Positions 8,703 through 17,375 of a stretch of 64,000 nt of DNA are shown piece by piece (the stretch's first letter is position 1; each line of letters starts with the position of its first letter). The stretch lies in NCBI RefSeq assembly GCF_018275325.1, contig NZ_JAGVQR010000003.1, positions 496,001 to 560,000 on the forward strand, written 5' to 3'. The position numbers and the translations under genes are program-made. Source of the DNA: Nocardioides palaemonis. Lineage in GTDB: Bacteria > Actinomycetota > Actinomycetes > Propionibacteriales > Nocardioidaceae. Under the pieces are notes generated by a model that was not told the origin of the DNA, ran no database searches, and worked only from the letters and a program-made list of their open reading frames with translations.

Positions 8703-10219
8703 GCGGCGCTTCCTTCCATGACCAGGTCGAGGACCCGGGACTCGTCGATCTCGTGCGCGGGGCCCTCGTGCACGACCCGGCCCTCGCGGACCACCAGCAC
8801 CCGGTCGGCCAGGCCGAGCACCTCCTCCACCTCGCTCGACACGACCACGACGGCGACCCCGGAGCCGGCCAGCGCGCGGACCACGGCGTAGATCTCGGCC
8901 CGCGCGCCGACGTCGACGCCGCGGGTGGGCTCGTCGAGCAGGAGCACGCGGCACTCGCGCAGCAGCCACCGCGCCAGGACCACCTTCTGCTGGTTGCCGC
9001 CGGAGAGCAGCCGCACGAGGCGGTCCACCCCGGCGGGGCGTACGTCGAGGGACCCGGTGACCTCGGCGGCGCGGCGCCGCTCGGCACCCCGGTCGAGGAA
9101 GCCGAGGCGGGCGAACCGGCCCATCGTGGACACGGTCACGTTGCGGTAGACGGCCTGGTCGAGCAACAGGCCCTGGCTCTTGCGCTCCTCGGGTGCGAGC
9201 CCCAGCCCGGCCTTGACGGCGGCCGGGACGGACCCGCGACGCAGGTCGCGCCCGTCGACGCGCACAGTGCCGGCGCTGGCGCGGCGGGCGCCGTAGACGG
9301 TCTCCAGGATCTCCGAGCGGCCGGCGCCGACGAGGCCCGCGAGCCCGACGATCTCCCCCGCGCGCACGGTCAGGTCGACGTCGGAGAAGACGCCCGGCAG
9401 CGCGAGCCCCCGCACCTCCAGCACCGGCTCGCCGGTCACGGCGGGCGTGTCGCCGCGCGGCGGGAAGACGTACTCGATGGACCGCCCGGTCATCAGCCTG
9501 ATCAGCTCGGCGGTCGGCGTCTGGTCGACCGGCAGCCCGCTGGCGACGGTCCTGCCGTCCTTCAGCACGGTGATCCGGTCGCCGATCTGGCGGATCTCCT
9601 CGAGGCGGTGGGAGATGTAGACGACCGCGACGCCCTGGGCGGTCAGGTCGCGGATGGTCCGGAAGAGCGTGTCGACCTCGCCCTGGTCGAGCACCGCCGA
9701 CGGCTCGTCGAGGATCAGCAGCCGCGTGTCCTGGGAGAGGGCGCGGGCCATGCTGACGACCTGCTGCCCGGCGGGCGAGAGCCGCCCGACCGCGCGGGTG
9801 GCGGAGATCTCGGGGTGGCCCAGGCGGGCCAGCAGCTCGCGGGCCCGGCGGTTGGTCTCGGGGACCCGGCTCACGCCGGCCCGGCTGAGCTCGTGGCCGA
9901 GGAAGATGTTCTCCGCGACGCTGAGCTCCGGCACGAGGTCCAGCTCCTGGTAGATCGTCGAGATCCCCAGCCGCATCGCGGCCTGCGGCGTGCCCAGGGT
10001 GACCGGTCGGTCCTCCCACAGGACCTCGCCCTCGTCGGGCTGGTAGCTCGCGGAGAGCACCTTGATCAGGGTCGACTTGCCCGCGCCGTTCTGGCCGAGC
10101 AGGCAGTGCACCTCGCCCGCGCGGACGTCGAGGTCGACGCCGCCGAGCGCCAGCACGCCGGGGAAGCGCTTGACGATGCCGCGCACCTCGAGGAGCGGCG
10201 GGGTCTGGGAGGGGGCCAC
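8699..10219 (-). CDS. Sugar ABC transporter ATP-binding protein (RbsA-like, two domains)
   Basis: This 506-residue protein has two ABC domains, as in RbsA/MglA/XylG. Domain 1 has a perfect Walker A (G-Q-N-G-A-G-K-S-T near residue 39), a modified signature (L-S-P-A-G-Q-Q) and Walker B (L-L-I-L-D-E-P-S-A). Domain 2 has the degenerate Walker A typical of the family (G-L-V-G-A-G-R-S-E), then L-S-G-G-N-Q-Q-K and L-L-L-D-E-P-T-R-G-V-D-V-G. The start is a GTG at 10219, the first gene of the minus-strand sugar operon. The 77-bp gap to the divergent ROK gene contains inverted repeats that probably control both. Confidence 0.9.
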   Translation of the reverse strand: MAPSQTPPLLEVRGIVKRFPGVLALGGVDLDVRAGEVHCLLGQNGAGKSTLIKVLSASYQPDEGEVLWEDRPVTLGTPQAAMRLGISTIYQELDLVPELSVAENIFLGHELSRAGVSRVPETNRRARELLARLGHPEISATRAVGRLSPAGQQVVSMARALSQDTRLLILDEPSAVLDQGEVDTLFRTIRDLTAQGVAVVYISHRLEEIRQIGDRITVLKDGRTVASGLPVDQTPTAELIRLMTGRSIEYVFPPRGDTPAVTGEPVLEVRGLALPGVFSDVDLTVRAGEIVGLAGLVGAGRSEILETVYGARRASAGTVRVDGRDLRRGSVPAAVKAGLGLAPEERKSQGLLLDQAVYRNVTVSTMGRFARLGFLDRGAERRRAAEVTGSLDVRPAGVDRLVRLLSGGNQQKVVLARWLLRECRVLLLDEPTRGVDVGARAEIYAVVRALAGSGVAVVVVSSEVEEVLGLADRVLVVREGRVVHEGPAHEIDESRVLDLVMEGSAA

Positions 10220-10245
10220 GGCAGGACTGTGGCATGCGTCACCCG

Positions 10246-10286
10246 CTTTTGTCGATAGTCACGCAAAAGTCTCCCCTCTATTGCGT
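10246..10286. promoter_or_regulatory. Operator-like inverted repeats between the sugar operon and the ROK regulator
   Basis: Two nested inverted repeats lie in the divergent promoter region: CTTTTG (10246-10251) with CAAAAG (10264-10269), and ACGCAA (10261-10266) with TTGCGT (10281-10286). The second ends just before the AAAGG ribosome-binding site of the ROK gene. ROK repressors usually bind such AT-containing palindromes in divergent promoters, so this is the likely operator for autoregulation and for the ABC operon. Confidence 0.6.
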
Positions 10287-10296
10287 AAAGGTCCCG

Positions 10297-11505
10297 ATGT
10301 GCTTGACTCCCGCCGTGCGTACCGGTGAGCTCTTCGACCTGCTGCGCGACGGGCGGCCGTGGACGCGTGCCCAGCTCGCCGACGCCACCGGGCTGGCGCG
10401 CTCGACGATCACGGCCCGGATCGACACCCTGACGCGGCTCGGGCTGGTCGCGCCGTTCGGCGGTGCGCGCTCGACCGGTGGCCGCCCGCCCGCGCTCTTC
10501 GCGATGAACCCGACGGCACGTCTGGTGGTCGGGGTCGACGTCGGCGCGACGCACGTCCGGGCCGCGCTCACCGACCTGGACGGCACCGTGCTCGGCGAGG
10601 CGGACGCCCGGCTGGCGGTGGCCGAGGGTCCCGAGCGGGTCCTCACCTGGGTGGAGGACTCCGTGCGGGACCTGGTGGCGGCGACCGGCCGGCCCGCGTC
10701 CGACCTCGCCGCGATCGGCATCGGCCTGCCCGGGCCGGTCGAGCACTCGACCGGGCGCCCGATCAACCCGCCGATCATGCCCGGCTGGGACCGCTACGAC
10801 GTGCCCGGACACCTGCAGCGCGCCCACGCCGTGCCGGTCCTGGTCGACAACGACGTCAACATCATGGCGCTCGGCGAGCGCCGCCGGCACCTGCGCGACG
10901 TCGACGACCTGGTCCTGATCAAGGTCGCCACCGGCATCGGCGCGGGCATCGTCTCGGGTGGCGTGCTCCAGCGCGGCGCGCAGGGCACCGCTGGCGACCT
11001 CGGCCACGTGCGGGTGCCGGGCGCCGACGCCGTTGCGTGCCGGTGCGGCAACTCCGGGTGCCTCGAGGCCGTCGCTGCCGGACCGGCCCTGGCCGCCGCG
11101 GTCCGCGCGCAGGGCGAGCAGGCGGAGGACGGCGGCGACGTCGTCGACCTGGTCCGGCACGGCAGCCGCCCCGCGATGGCGGTGGTGCGCCAGGCCGGTC
11201 GCGACATCGGCGAGGTGGTCGCCACGATGGTGAACCTGATCAACCCGTCGGTCGTCGTCATCGGCGGTCAGGTCGCCGAGGCCGGCGAGCACCTCCTGGC
11301 CGGCATCCGCGAGTCGGTCTACCAGCGCTCGCTCCCGCTCGCGACCGAGCACCTGCGGATCGTGACCTCGCAGGCCGGGGGGCAGGCCGCGGTGCTGGGT
11401 GCTGCCGCGCTCGCGATCGAGCACGTCCTGTCCCCCGACGTCGTGGACGCCGCCGGCGAGGCACTCGCAGCGGCCGACGCAGCGGCCGAGGCCTCCGGCA
11501 CCTAG
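10297..11505 (+). CDS. ROK family transcriptional regulator
   Basis: This 402-residue protein joins an N-terminal winged helix-turn-helix (residues about 10-70, W-T-R-A-Q-L-A-D-A-T-G-L-A-R-S-T) to a ROK sugar-kinase-like domain. The ROK part shows V-G-V-D-V-G-A-T-H, N-D-V-N near the catalytic Asp, and the ROK zinc motif C-R-C-G-N-S-G-C-L-E. It should be a sugar-responsive repressor of the divergent ABC/dehydrogenase/isomerase operon. I chose the ATG at 10297 because AAAGG lies 5 bases upstream; a GTG at 10315 is a possible alternative. The inducer is presumably the transported sugar or its derivative. Confidence 0.88.
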   Translation: MCLTPAVRTGELFDLLRDGRPWTRAQLADATGLARSTITARIDTLTRLGLVAPFGGARSTGGRPPALFAMNPTARLVVGVDVGATHVRAALTDLDGTVLGEADARLAVAEGPERVLTWVEDSVRDLVAATGRPASDLAAIGIGLPGPVEHSTGRPINPPIMPGWDRYDVPGHLQRAHAVPVLVDNDVNIMALGERRRHLRDVDDLVLIKVATGIGAGIVSGGVLQRGAQGTAGDLGHVRVPGADAVACRCGNSGCLEAVAAGPALAAAVRAQGEQAEDGGDVVDLVRHGSRPAMAVVRQAGRDIGEVVATMVNLINPSVVVIGGQVAEAGEHLLAGIRESVYQRSLPLATEHLRIVTSQAGGQAAVLGAAALAIEHVLSPDVVDAAGEALAAADAAAEASGT

Positions 11506-11506
11506 C

Positions 11507-12532
11507 TCACGGCTGGTCGTCCTGCTCGTGCGCGAGCGCGAGCAGCACACCGGCGAGCCCGGCGAGCGCCGCGTCCGTGACCGCACGCTCGTCGACGGTG
11601 TCCGGGTCGATGCCCGGGACGTCGACGGGGGTGAGGTCTGCCCAGTCACCGACCAGCCGCACGCCGAGGTCCTCGAGCCCGTGGCGCTGCGCCGCGGCCT
11701 CCTCGACCACCCACGGCAGCACCCCGAGGCCGATCGCGGGCTCCGCTGACCGACGTCCGGCCAGCACCTGCTTGGTCAGCAGCCGCTTGCGCAGCCGGTG
11801 GCCCTGCGGGAACTCCAGGCCGGCGCCCTCGAGCAGGTCGTTGAGCCGACGCACCGCGACCGCGGACGCGGCGCCCAGGGACTCGTTCGGGTCCGGCTCG
11901 GACGTCAGCCCCTCCAGCGCCGGGTCGGTGACCGACGCGAACCGCGACCACAGCAGGTCGGGGTCAGCGCCCGGCGGTGGGACGGTGACCACGATGACCC
12001 GGTCGGCGCCGAAGACCGCCTGCCACGACCGCACCATCCGGACGAGGTCCTGCTGGATCCAGAACGCCCGGCCGGCCGCCGTGGCGGCCGCACCGGTACG
12101 GGCGCTGGGCCGGTCCGTGCGCGCCCCGGCGACGTAGTCGTGCCAGCTCCAGGAACGACCGTTCTGCAGCGTCTCCTGCCACATCGCCGGCAGGCACCGG
12201 TTGAGGTCGCGGGCCGTGACGACGACCTCGACCTCGCCGTCGACCGACGTCCGGAGCCGCTCCAGCACCTCCGCCGGCGCCGGCCCGAGGAGCTCCATCG
12301 AGATCACGGACGTGCCGTCGTGCCGGGAGACGGCAGCGGCCTGGCGGTCCCACATCGGACCACCGCCGCGGATCAGCTGCTGGACCGCCAGCACCTGGCT
12401 GCGGCGGCGCTGGCCCGGCACCCGCACCCCGCGCTCGCGCAGCAGGTCGCGGTGCGCGAAGAGCCGCGACTGCACGAACGTGGTGCCGGACTTCATCGCC
12501 CCGACGTGCAGGACGAGACGACCACCGGACAT
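11507..12532 (-). CDS. Sulfotransferase-like P-loop protein (paralogue 3)
   Basis: This 341-residue protein has the P-loop GAMKSGTTFVQ near residues 11-21 and the R-D-L-x(6)-M-W-Q element near residue 125. It is a more distant member of the same family as the pair at 88-2222. It starts at an ATG at 12532. Its stop lies one base beyond the stop of the convergent ROK gene, so there is almost no intergenic DNA. The acyl-CoA dehydrogenase gene immediately upstream shares its strand, but nothing in the sequence ties the two functions. Acceptor unknown. Confidence 0.78.
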   Translation of the reverse strand: MSGGRLVLHVGAMKSGTTFVQSRLFAHRDLLRERGVRVPGQRRRSQVLAVQQLIRGGGPMWDRQAAAVSRHDGTSVISMELLGPAPAEVLERLRTSVDGEVEVVVTARDLNRCLPAMWQETLQNGRSWSWHDYVAGARTDRPSARTGAAATAAGRAFWIQQDLVRMVRSWQAVFGADRVIVVTVPPPGADPDLLWSRFASVTDPALEGLTSEPDPNESLGAASAVAVRRLNDLLEGAGLEFPQGHRLRKRLLTKQVLAGRRSAEPAIGLGVLPWVVEEAAAQRHGLEDLGVRLVGDWADLTPVDVPGIDPDTVDERAVTDAALAGLAGVLLALAHEQDDQP

Positions 12533-12555
12533 GCCCGGGATCCTAGGTCAGCAGG

Positions 12556-13749
12556 TCAGAGCCGGTAGTCCTTGAGCAGGCTGCGGCCGATGATCATCTT
12601 CTGGATGTCGGAGGTGCCCTCGCCGATCAGCATGAACTTGACCTCGCGCATCAGCCGCTCGATCTCGTACTCCTTGGAGTAGCCGTAGCCGCCGTGGATG
12701 CGGAAGGAGTCCTCGACGACCTCGTTGGCGTACTCGCTGGCGACCATCTTGGCCATGCCGGCCTCGACGTCCATCCGCTGGCCGGTGTCCTTGAGGCGCG
12801 CGGCCTTGACCATCATCGTGTGGGCGACCTCGACCTTGGTGGCCATCTCGGCGAGGCGGAACAGCACGGCCTGGTGCTCGGCGATCGGCTTGCCGAAGGT
12901 CTTGCGCTGCTGGGCGTAGGCGATGCCGAGCTCGAAGCCGCGCCAGGCCAGGCCGCACGCGCGCGCGGCGACGTTGACCCGGCCGACCTCGACGCCGTCC
13001 ATCATCTGGAAGAAGCCCTTGCCCGGCTCGCCGCCGAGGACCTGGTCGGCACCGATCCGGTGGCCCTCGAGGATGAGCTCGGTCGTCTCGACGCCCTTGT
13101 AGCCCATCTTCTCGATCTTGCCCGGGACGGTGACGCCCTGGGCGGTCTCGCCGAAGCCGGCCTCCTTCTCCACCAGGAAGGTCGTCATGTTCTTGTAGAC
13201 CGAGTCGGCGCCCTCGTCGGTCTTGGTGAGCACCGCGACGAGGGTGGAGGTGGCGCCGTTGGTCAGCCACATCTTCTGCCCGGTGATGGCGTAGGACCCG
13301 TCGTCCTGCTTCACGGCCTTCGTGGAGACGGCCGAGACGTCGGACCCGAGGCCCGGCTCGGACATCGAGAACGCGCCACGCACCTCGCCGGTGGCCATCC
13401 GCGGGAGGTACTTCTGCTTCTGCTCGTCGGTGCCGTGCTGGATCAGCATGTAGGCCACGATGAAGTGGGTGTTGATCACGCCCGAGACGCTCATCCAGCC
13501 GCGGGCGATCTCCTCGACCACCAGGGCGTAGGTCAGCAGCGACTCCCCCAGCCCACCGAACTCCTCGGGGATGGTCAGGCCGAAGACGCCCAGCTCCTTG
13601 AGCCCGTCGATGATCTCCTGCGGGTAATCGTCGGCGTGCTCGAGCTCCTGCGCGACCGGGATGATCTGCTCGTCCACGAACTGGCGCACGGCCTTGAGGA
13701 TCTCGGTCTGGTCCTCGGAGAGGCCGTCGGTCTGGCAGAGGCGGGGCAT
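12556..13749 (-). CDS. Acyl-CoA dehydrogenase
   Basis: This 397-residue flavoenzyme has the standard acyl-CoA dehydrogenase layout. The N-terminal helical domain runs to about residue 125. A middle beta domain carries A-F-S-M-S-E-P-G-L-G-S-D and W-L-T-N-G, which contact FAD and substrate. The C-terminal helical domain has R-K-T-F-G-K-P-I and ends in the family motif I-H-G-G-Y-G-Y-S-K-E-Y, followed by the G-E-G-T-S-D-I-Q-K segment. It catalyses alpha,beta-dehydrogenation of acyl-CoAs in the cytosol, passing electrons to ETF. The ATG at 13749 follows an AAGGAG site. Chain-length preference cannot be read from the sequence. Confidence 0.92.
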   Translation of the reverse strand: MPRLCQTDGLSEDQTEILKAVRQFVDEQIIPVAQELEHADDYPQEIIDGLKELGVFGLTIPEEFGGLGESLLTYALVVEEIARGWMSVSGVINTHFIVAYMLIQHGTDEQKQKYLPRMATGEVRGAFSMSEPGLGSDVSAVSTKAVKQDDGSYAITGQKMWLTNGATSTLVAVLTKTDEGADSVYKNMTTFLVEKEAGFGETAQGVTVPGKIEKMGYKGVETTELILEGHRIGADQVLGGEPGKGFFQMMDGVEVGRVNVAARACGLAWRGFELGIAYAQQRKTFGKPIAEHQAVLFRLAEMATKVEVAHTMMVKAARLKDTGQRMDVEAGMAKMVASEYANEVVEDSFRIHGGYGYSKEYEIERLMREVKFMLIGEGTSDIQKMIIGRSLLKDYRL

Positions 13750-13801
13750 GCGGGGGCTCCTTGCGCTCGCGGGAGGATCGCTCGGAGTCTAGTGAGCGGT
13801 A

Positions 13802-16099
13802 CTACGGCTTTGCAGGGGCGTCGTCCGAGACTGATGTCACATCGTCGCGGGGCTCCAGCGCGGTCTCCGGTACGTCCTCGCGCTCGACCTCGGCGCGCCG
13901 GCGACGGCGCGAGCGCCACCCCATGAGCGCCAGGCCGAGGCCGACCAGGGCGCCGACGCCGGCGCCGGCGAGACCGGTCGCCAGGCCCGGCGGTCGGTAG
14001 GTGAGGTCGACGGTGCCGCTGGCGCCCGGCGGCAGCGTCACGGTGAGCAGCCCGATGTCGCTGCGGCTGACGTCGAGCGCCGTGCCGTCGAGGTCCGCGG
14101 ACCAGCCCGGCCAGGCGAGCATCGAGAACACCAGCCGCCCGCCCTCCTCAGCCGCCGACACCTCGACGGCCTGGTGCAGCTCGCCGCGGGTCTCGGCGGA
14201 GGCGACCTCGACCCCGTCGGACGCCCACGACAGCTCGGAGCCGGCCCAGGGCTGCTCCCCCTCGTGGCGCAGCCGGACCACGCGGGAGTCCTCGTAGTCC
14301 TCGACCCAGCCCGCGCCGGGCGTGACGCCCTCGGCGATCTCCGGCTGGACGACGATGGTGTCGAGCTTCATCAGGTCCGCCAGCGGCGGCTGGCCGGCGC
14401 CGCCGACCTTCCAGAGGTTGCGGTAGCCACAGGGCTGGGTCAGCCCGTCGTACTCCATGCAGAAGTTCCGGGTGAAGGGCACGAACCCCATGCCGGTGTA
14501 GTTGTTGACCGCCTCGACCCCGGCGGGGTGGTACATGCTCCCGGGCAGGAACGCGCCCTCCCACTGCTGCTCCAGCTTGCGGGTCTGGCCCTTGTTCTGC
14601 AGCGGCTTGAGGTCGGCGAACTGCATCACCCGGCCGTCGAGGTCGGAGAAGCTGGCCTGGAGGGCCGAGACGTTGCTCGGCACGTGCCACAGCCGCGAGC
14701 TCGCGTTCTCGCCGAACACCCCGACCTGGAGGGCCAGGACGGCGCCGACGCCGCCCATCGCGACCAGCGCGACCAGGGCGGTGCGGCGCAGCACGAGGTG
14801 GGCCGCCAGCGCGACGACGGTCAGCGCGGCGACCACGGCGGTGCCGATGGCGGCGCGGCGCAGCGCCTGCGGGTCCTGCGACCAGGTGAGCCAGCCCAGC
14901 GCAACCAGGACGATCCCGGTGGCGGCCAGGCGCGGGCGCATCGTCGAGCGGGCCAGGCCCTGGCTGAGCAGGACCGCGAAGACGACCATCACGCCGAGGT
15001 AGAAGTACTCGATGACCCGCAGCGGCCAGCGGAACAGCCACAGCTTGCTGGGCCCGAGGGTCAGCGCGAGGTAGACCACGGTCACGAAGCCGAGGCCGAC
15101 CAGCTCGCGCGAGCGCCGGCGCAGCACGTCGTAGCGCAGCCACGGCAGCAGCGGGAGGACGAACCACGCGAGGAAGGTCGCCGGCACCATCATCGGTCCG
15201 GTGATCGCGCGGATCGGCGGCGTGTGCAGCGGCGAGCTGGCCGCCAGCAGGTCGCCGGCCGTCGGGCGCAGCTTGCCGCTGTTCTCGAACAGCGCCCCGG
15301 TGGAGCGGACCGCGAGGTCGGACGACTCGAGGAGCGGGAGGTAGACCAGCGGCAGGAACGCGGCCACGCCGACGCCGACCAGCACGATGCGCAGCACGCC
15401 GCCCCAGGCGCGCTGGACGGCGCCCTCGACGAGCATCGCCGCGCCGACCACGATCACGGCGAGGGTGCCGTAGGGGTTGCCGTTGAGGACCGCGAGCAGG
15501 CCGGCGAGGAACGCCCAGAACGGGCTACCCGCGCCGCGCAGCGCGCGCCGGAAGGTGACCCAGACCCACGGGGCGTAGGCGAAGGACATCAGGCCCGACG
15601 GCCAGGAGCCGGCGTCCCAGAAGAGCGTGAAGCCGGAGAACGGGAGGGCGACGGCGACGGCGGCCGCGGCGGCCGGGACGGCGTCGTACTCGCGGGCCAG
15701 CAGGTAGGTGCCCAGTGCCAGCAGCACCATCACGCTCGCCTTGACGAGGTACGTCGTCACGGCGAGGTCCGGCCCGAGCGAGACGACGAGCCACACCAGC
15801 ACGTTGAGCGGGTTGTAGGTGCCGAAGAGGGCCTCGGCGACGTAGTTGCCGCCGGCCCACGACTGCGGGTCGAGCCAGATCGGCCACTGCCCCGAGCGGA
15901 TGAGCTCGCCGAAGTGCCACCAGGTCGGCGCGAACTGCGCGGCGGTGTCGCCCCGCTGGTAGAACCAGCCGGTGACCAGGTACGGGATCGCGGTGTAGAC
16001 CGCGGTCACGACCACGACCAGCACCGGCCAGATCCAGCTGGACCGGGACGCCGGTCCGCGTCGGGCGCCGCGGGTGCGGGAGGGGGTGGAGTCGCTCAC
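13802..16099 (-). CDS. YfhO-like multi-spanning membrane protein
   Basis: From a GTG at 16099 this encodes 765 residues. There are about 11-13 hydrophobic segments in the first 500 residues, then a large extracytoplasmic domain and a final transmembrane helix followed by a basic, acidic-ended tail. The early W-L-D-P-Q-S-W-A-G-G-N-Y...Y-N-P-L-N segment and overall layout match YfhO/GT-C-like proteins, thought to transfer a sugar from a polyprenyl-phosphate donor to a surface polymer. Its start overlaps the stop of the GT2 gene by 4 bases (GTGA). The GT2 upstream is of the type that makes such a lipid-linked donor, so a donor-synthase/transferase pair is a reasonable inference. Confidence 0.8.
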   Translation of the reverse strand: MSDSTPSRTRGARRGPASRSSWIWPVLVVVVTAVYTAIPYLVTGWFYQRGDTAAQFAPTWWHFGELIRSGQWPIWLDPQSWAGGNYVAEALFGTYNPLNVLVWLVVSLGPDLAVTTYLVKASVMVLLALGTYLLAREYDAVPAAAAAVAVALPFSGFTLFWDAGSWPSGLMSFAYAPWVWVTFRRALRGAGSPFWAFLAGLLAVLNGNPYGTLAVIVVGAAMLVEGAVQRAWGGVLRIVLVGVGVAAFLPLVYLPLLESSDLAVRSTGALFENSGKLRPTAGDLLAASSPLHTPPIRAITGPMMVPATFLAWFVLPLLPWLRYDVLRRRSRELVGLGFVTVVYLALTLGPSKLWLFRWPLRVIEYFYLGVMVVFAVLLSQGLARSTMRPRLAATGIVLVALGWLTWSQDPQALRRAAIGTAVVAALTVVALAAHLVLRRTALVALVAMGGVGAVLALQVGVFGENASSRLWHVPSNVSALQASFSDLDGRVMQFADLKPLQNKGQTRKLEQQWEGAFLPGSMYHPAGVEAVNNYTGMGFVPFTRNFCMEYDGLTQPCGYRNLWKVGGAGQPPLADLMKLDTIVVQPEIAEGVTPGAGWVEDYEDSRVVRLRHEGEQPWAGSELSWASDGVEVASAETRGELHQAVEVSAAEEGGRLVFSMLAWPGWSADLDGTALDVSRSDIGLLTVTLPPGASGTVDLTYRPPGLATGLAGAGVGALVGLGLALMGWRSRRRRRAEVEREDVPETALEPRDDVTSVSDDAPAKP

Positions 16100-17148
16100 T
16101 CCGGGATGCTCCGTTCGATGGGCTCGAGGGCTTCGTGCTCGCGTCCCAGGACCGTGGTCACCGGGAGGTCGGACTCGCTGCTCTCCTTGAGCAGGAAGAG
16201 CGGGCGCTGCTTGGTCTCGGCGTAGATGCGACCGAGGTACTCGCCGATCACGCCGAGCACGATCAGCTGCACGCCGCCGAACGCCGTGACGGCGCAGATC
16301 GTGGTGACGTAGCCGGGGACGCTGTTGCCGTGCACGATCGCGTCGACGAGCACCCACAGGGCGTAGCCGACGGCGACGACGGTGGCGAGGATGCCGAACC
16401 AGATCGACATCCGCAGCGGGCGGTAGTTGAACGACACGACGCCGTCGATGCCGTAGTTGAACAGGTTGCGCATGCTCCACTTCGTGGCGCCGGCCTCGCG
16501 CGAGACGTTCTCGTAGTCGACGACCGCGGTCGGGAAGCCGATCCACGCGAAGAGCCCCTTGGAGAACCGGTTGCTCTCGCCGAGGGTGAGCAGCGCCCGC
16601 ACCGCGCGCCGGTCGAGGACCCGGAAGTCGCCCACGCCGTCCTCGAGGTCGACGTCGACGAGGCGGTTCATCATCCGGTAGTAGAGCCGCGACAGCGCGG
16701 TGCGCAGCGCGGGGTCACCGGCCCGGGTGCGTCGAGCGACGACCTGGGAGTAGTCGCCCGTGTCGAGCAGCGGCAACATCTTTGCGAGGAGCGTCGGCGG
16801 GTGCTGGAGGTCGGCGTCCATGATCGCGACCTTCTCGCCGCGTGCGTGGCTGAGCCCGGCCAGCATCGCCGACTCCTTGCCGAAGTTGCGGCTCAGCGAG
16901 AGGTAGCGGAAGCGCGGGTGCGCGCGGTGCACCTCGCGCAGCATCGGGAGCGTGCGGTCGCGGCTGCCGTCGTCGACGAGTATCACCTCGAAGTGCGGCG
17001 TCAGCGCCGACAGCTCCTGCGTGAGCACCTCCACCAGGCGCGGGAGGGACTCCTCCTCGTTGTAGCAGGGCACGACCACGGAGAGCTCGACGCGCTCGCT
17101 CGGGGCGGGGTGCGGGGAGGGGTCCGGGACGGCAGGCATGGCGCTCAT
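16096..17148 (-). CDS. GT2 glycosyltransferase, polyprenyl-phosphate sugar synthase type (GtrB-like)
   Basis: This 350-residue protein has a GT-A domain with V-V-V-P-C-Y-N-E-E-E near residue 25, V-D-D-G-S-R-D and the D-A-D-L-Q-H-P catalytic segment. It ends with two transmembrane helices (about residues 240-300), the arrangement of GtrB/DPM-type enzymes that load a sugar onto polyprenyl phosphate at the inner face of the membrane. Its ATG at 17148 overlaps the stop of the small upstream gene by 4 bases, and its stop overlaps the YfhO-like gene by 4. It probably makes the lipid-linked donor used by that protein; the sugar is unknown. Confidence 0.86.
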   Translation of the reverse strand: MSAMPAVPDPSPHPAPSERVELSVVVPCYNEEESLPRLVEVLTQELSALTPHFEVILVDDGSRDRTLPMLREVHRAHPRFRYLSLSRNFGKESAMLAGLSHARGEKVAIMDADLQHPPTLLAKMLPLLDTGDYSQVVARRTRAGDPALRTALSRLYYRMMNRLVDVDLEDGVGDFRVLDRRAVRALLTLGESNRFSKGLFAWIGFPTAVVDYENVSREAGATKWSMRNLFNYGIDGVVSFNYRPLRMSIWFGILATVVAVGYALWVLVDAIVHGNSVPGYVTTICAVTAFGGVQLIVLGVIGEYLGRIYAETKQRPLFLLKESSESDLPVTTVLGREHEALEPIERSIPE

Positions 17149-17375
17149 GCTCCCATCCCCCCACCTGCGCGCCGGGCCACCACCTCGGCCACGTCGCGCT
17201 CGAGGTCGGCGACGAGCGCCGCCAGCGGCACCTCGAGCGCCGCGTTCTCCGCGACCGCGACGGCGAGGGACTCGACCGACGCCTCGAGACCGGCGACGTC
17301 GGCCAGGCCCGTCGCGCCGGCGACGCGGCCGGCGGCGTGACCGGCGGCGTGGCGCAGCCGCTCCACACGGCTCAC
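17145..17375 (-). CDS. Small helical protein of unknown function (76 residues)
   Basis: A GTG at 17375 overlaps the stop of the sulfotransferase gene (GTGA), and the frame ends at 17145 overlapping the ATG of the GT2 gene (ATGA). The 76-residue product is alanine/valine/leucine-rich, has charged residues in a helical pattern and no clear transmembrane segment (V-E-R-L-R-H-A-A-G-H-A-A-G...L-V-A-D-L-E-R-D-V-A-E-V-V-A-R-R). I do not recognise the family. The upstream sulfotransferase ends in a predicted coiled coil, so this may be a small partner protein. The 4-bp overlaps at both ends are the main evidence that it is real. Confidence 0.65.
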   Translation of the reverse strand: MSRVERLRHAAGHAAGRVAGATGLADVAGLEASVESLAVAVAENAALEVPLAALVADLERDVAEVVARRAGGGMGA

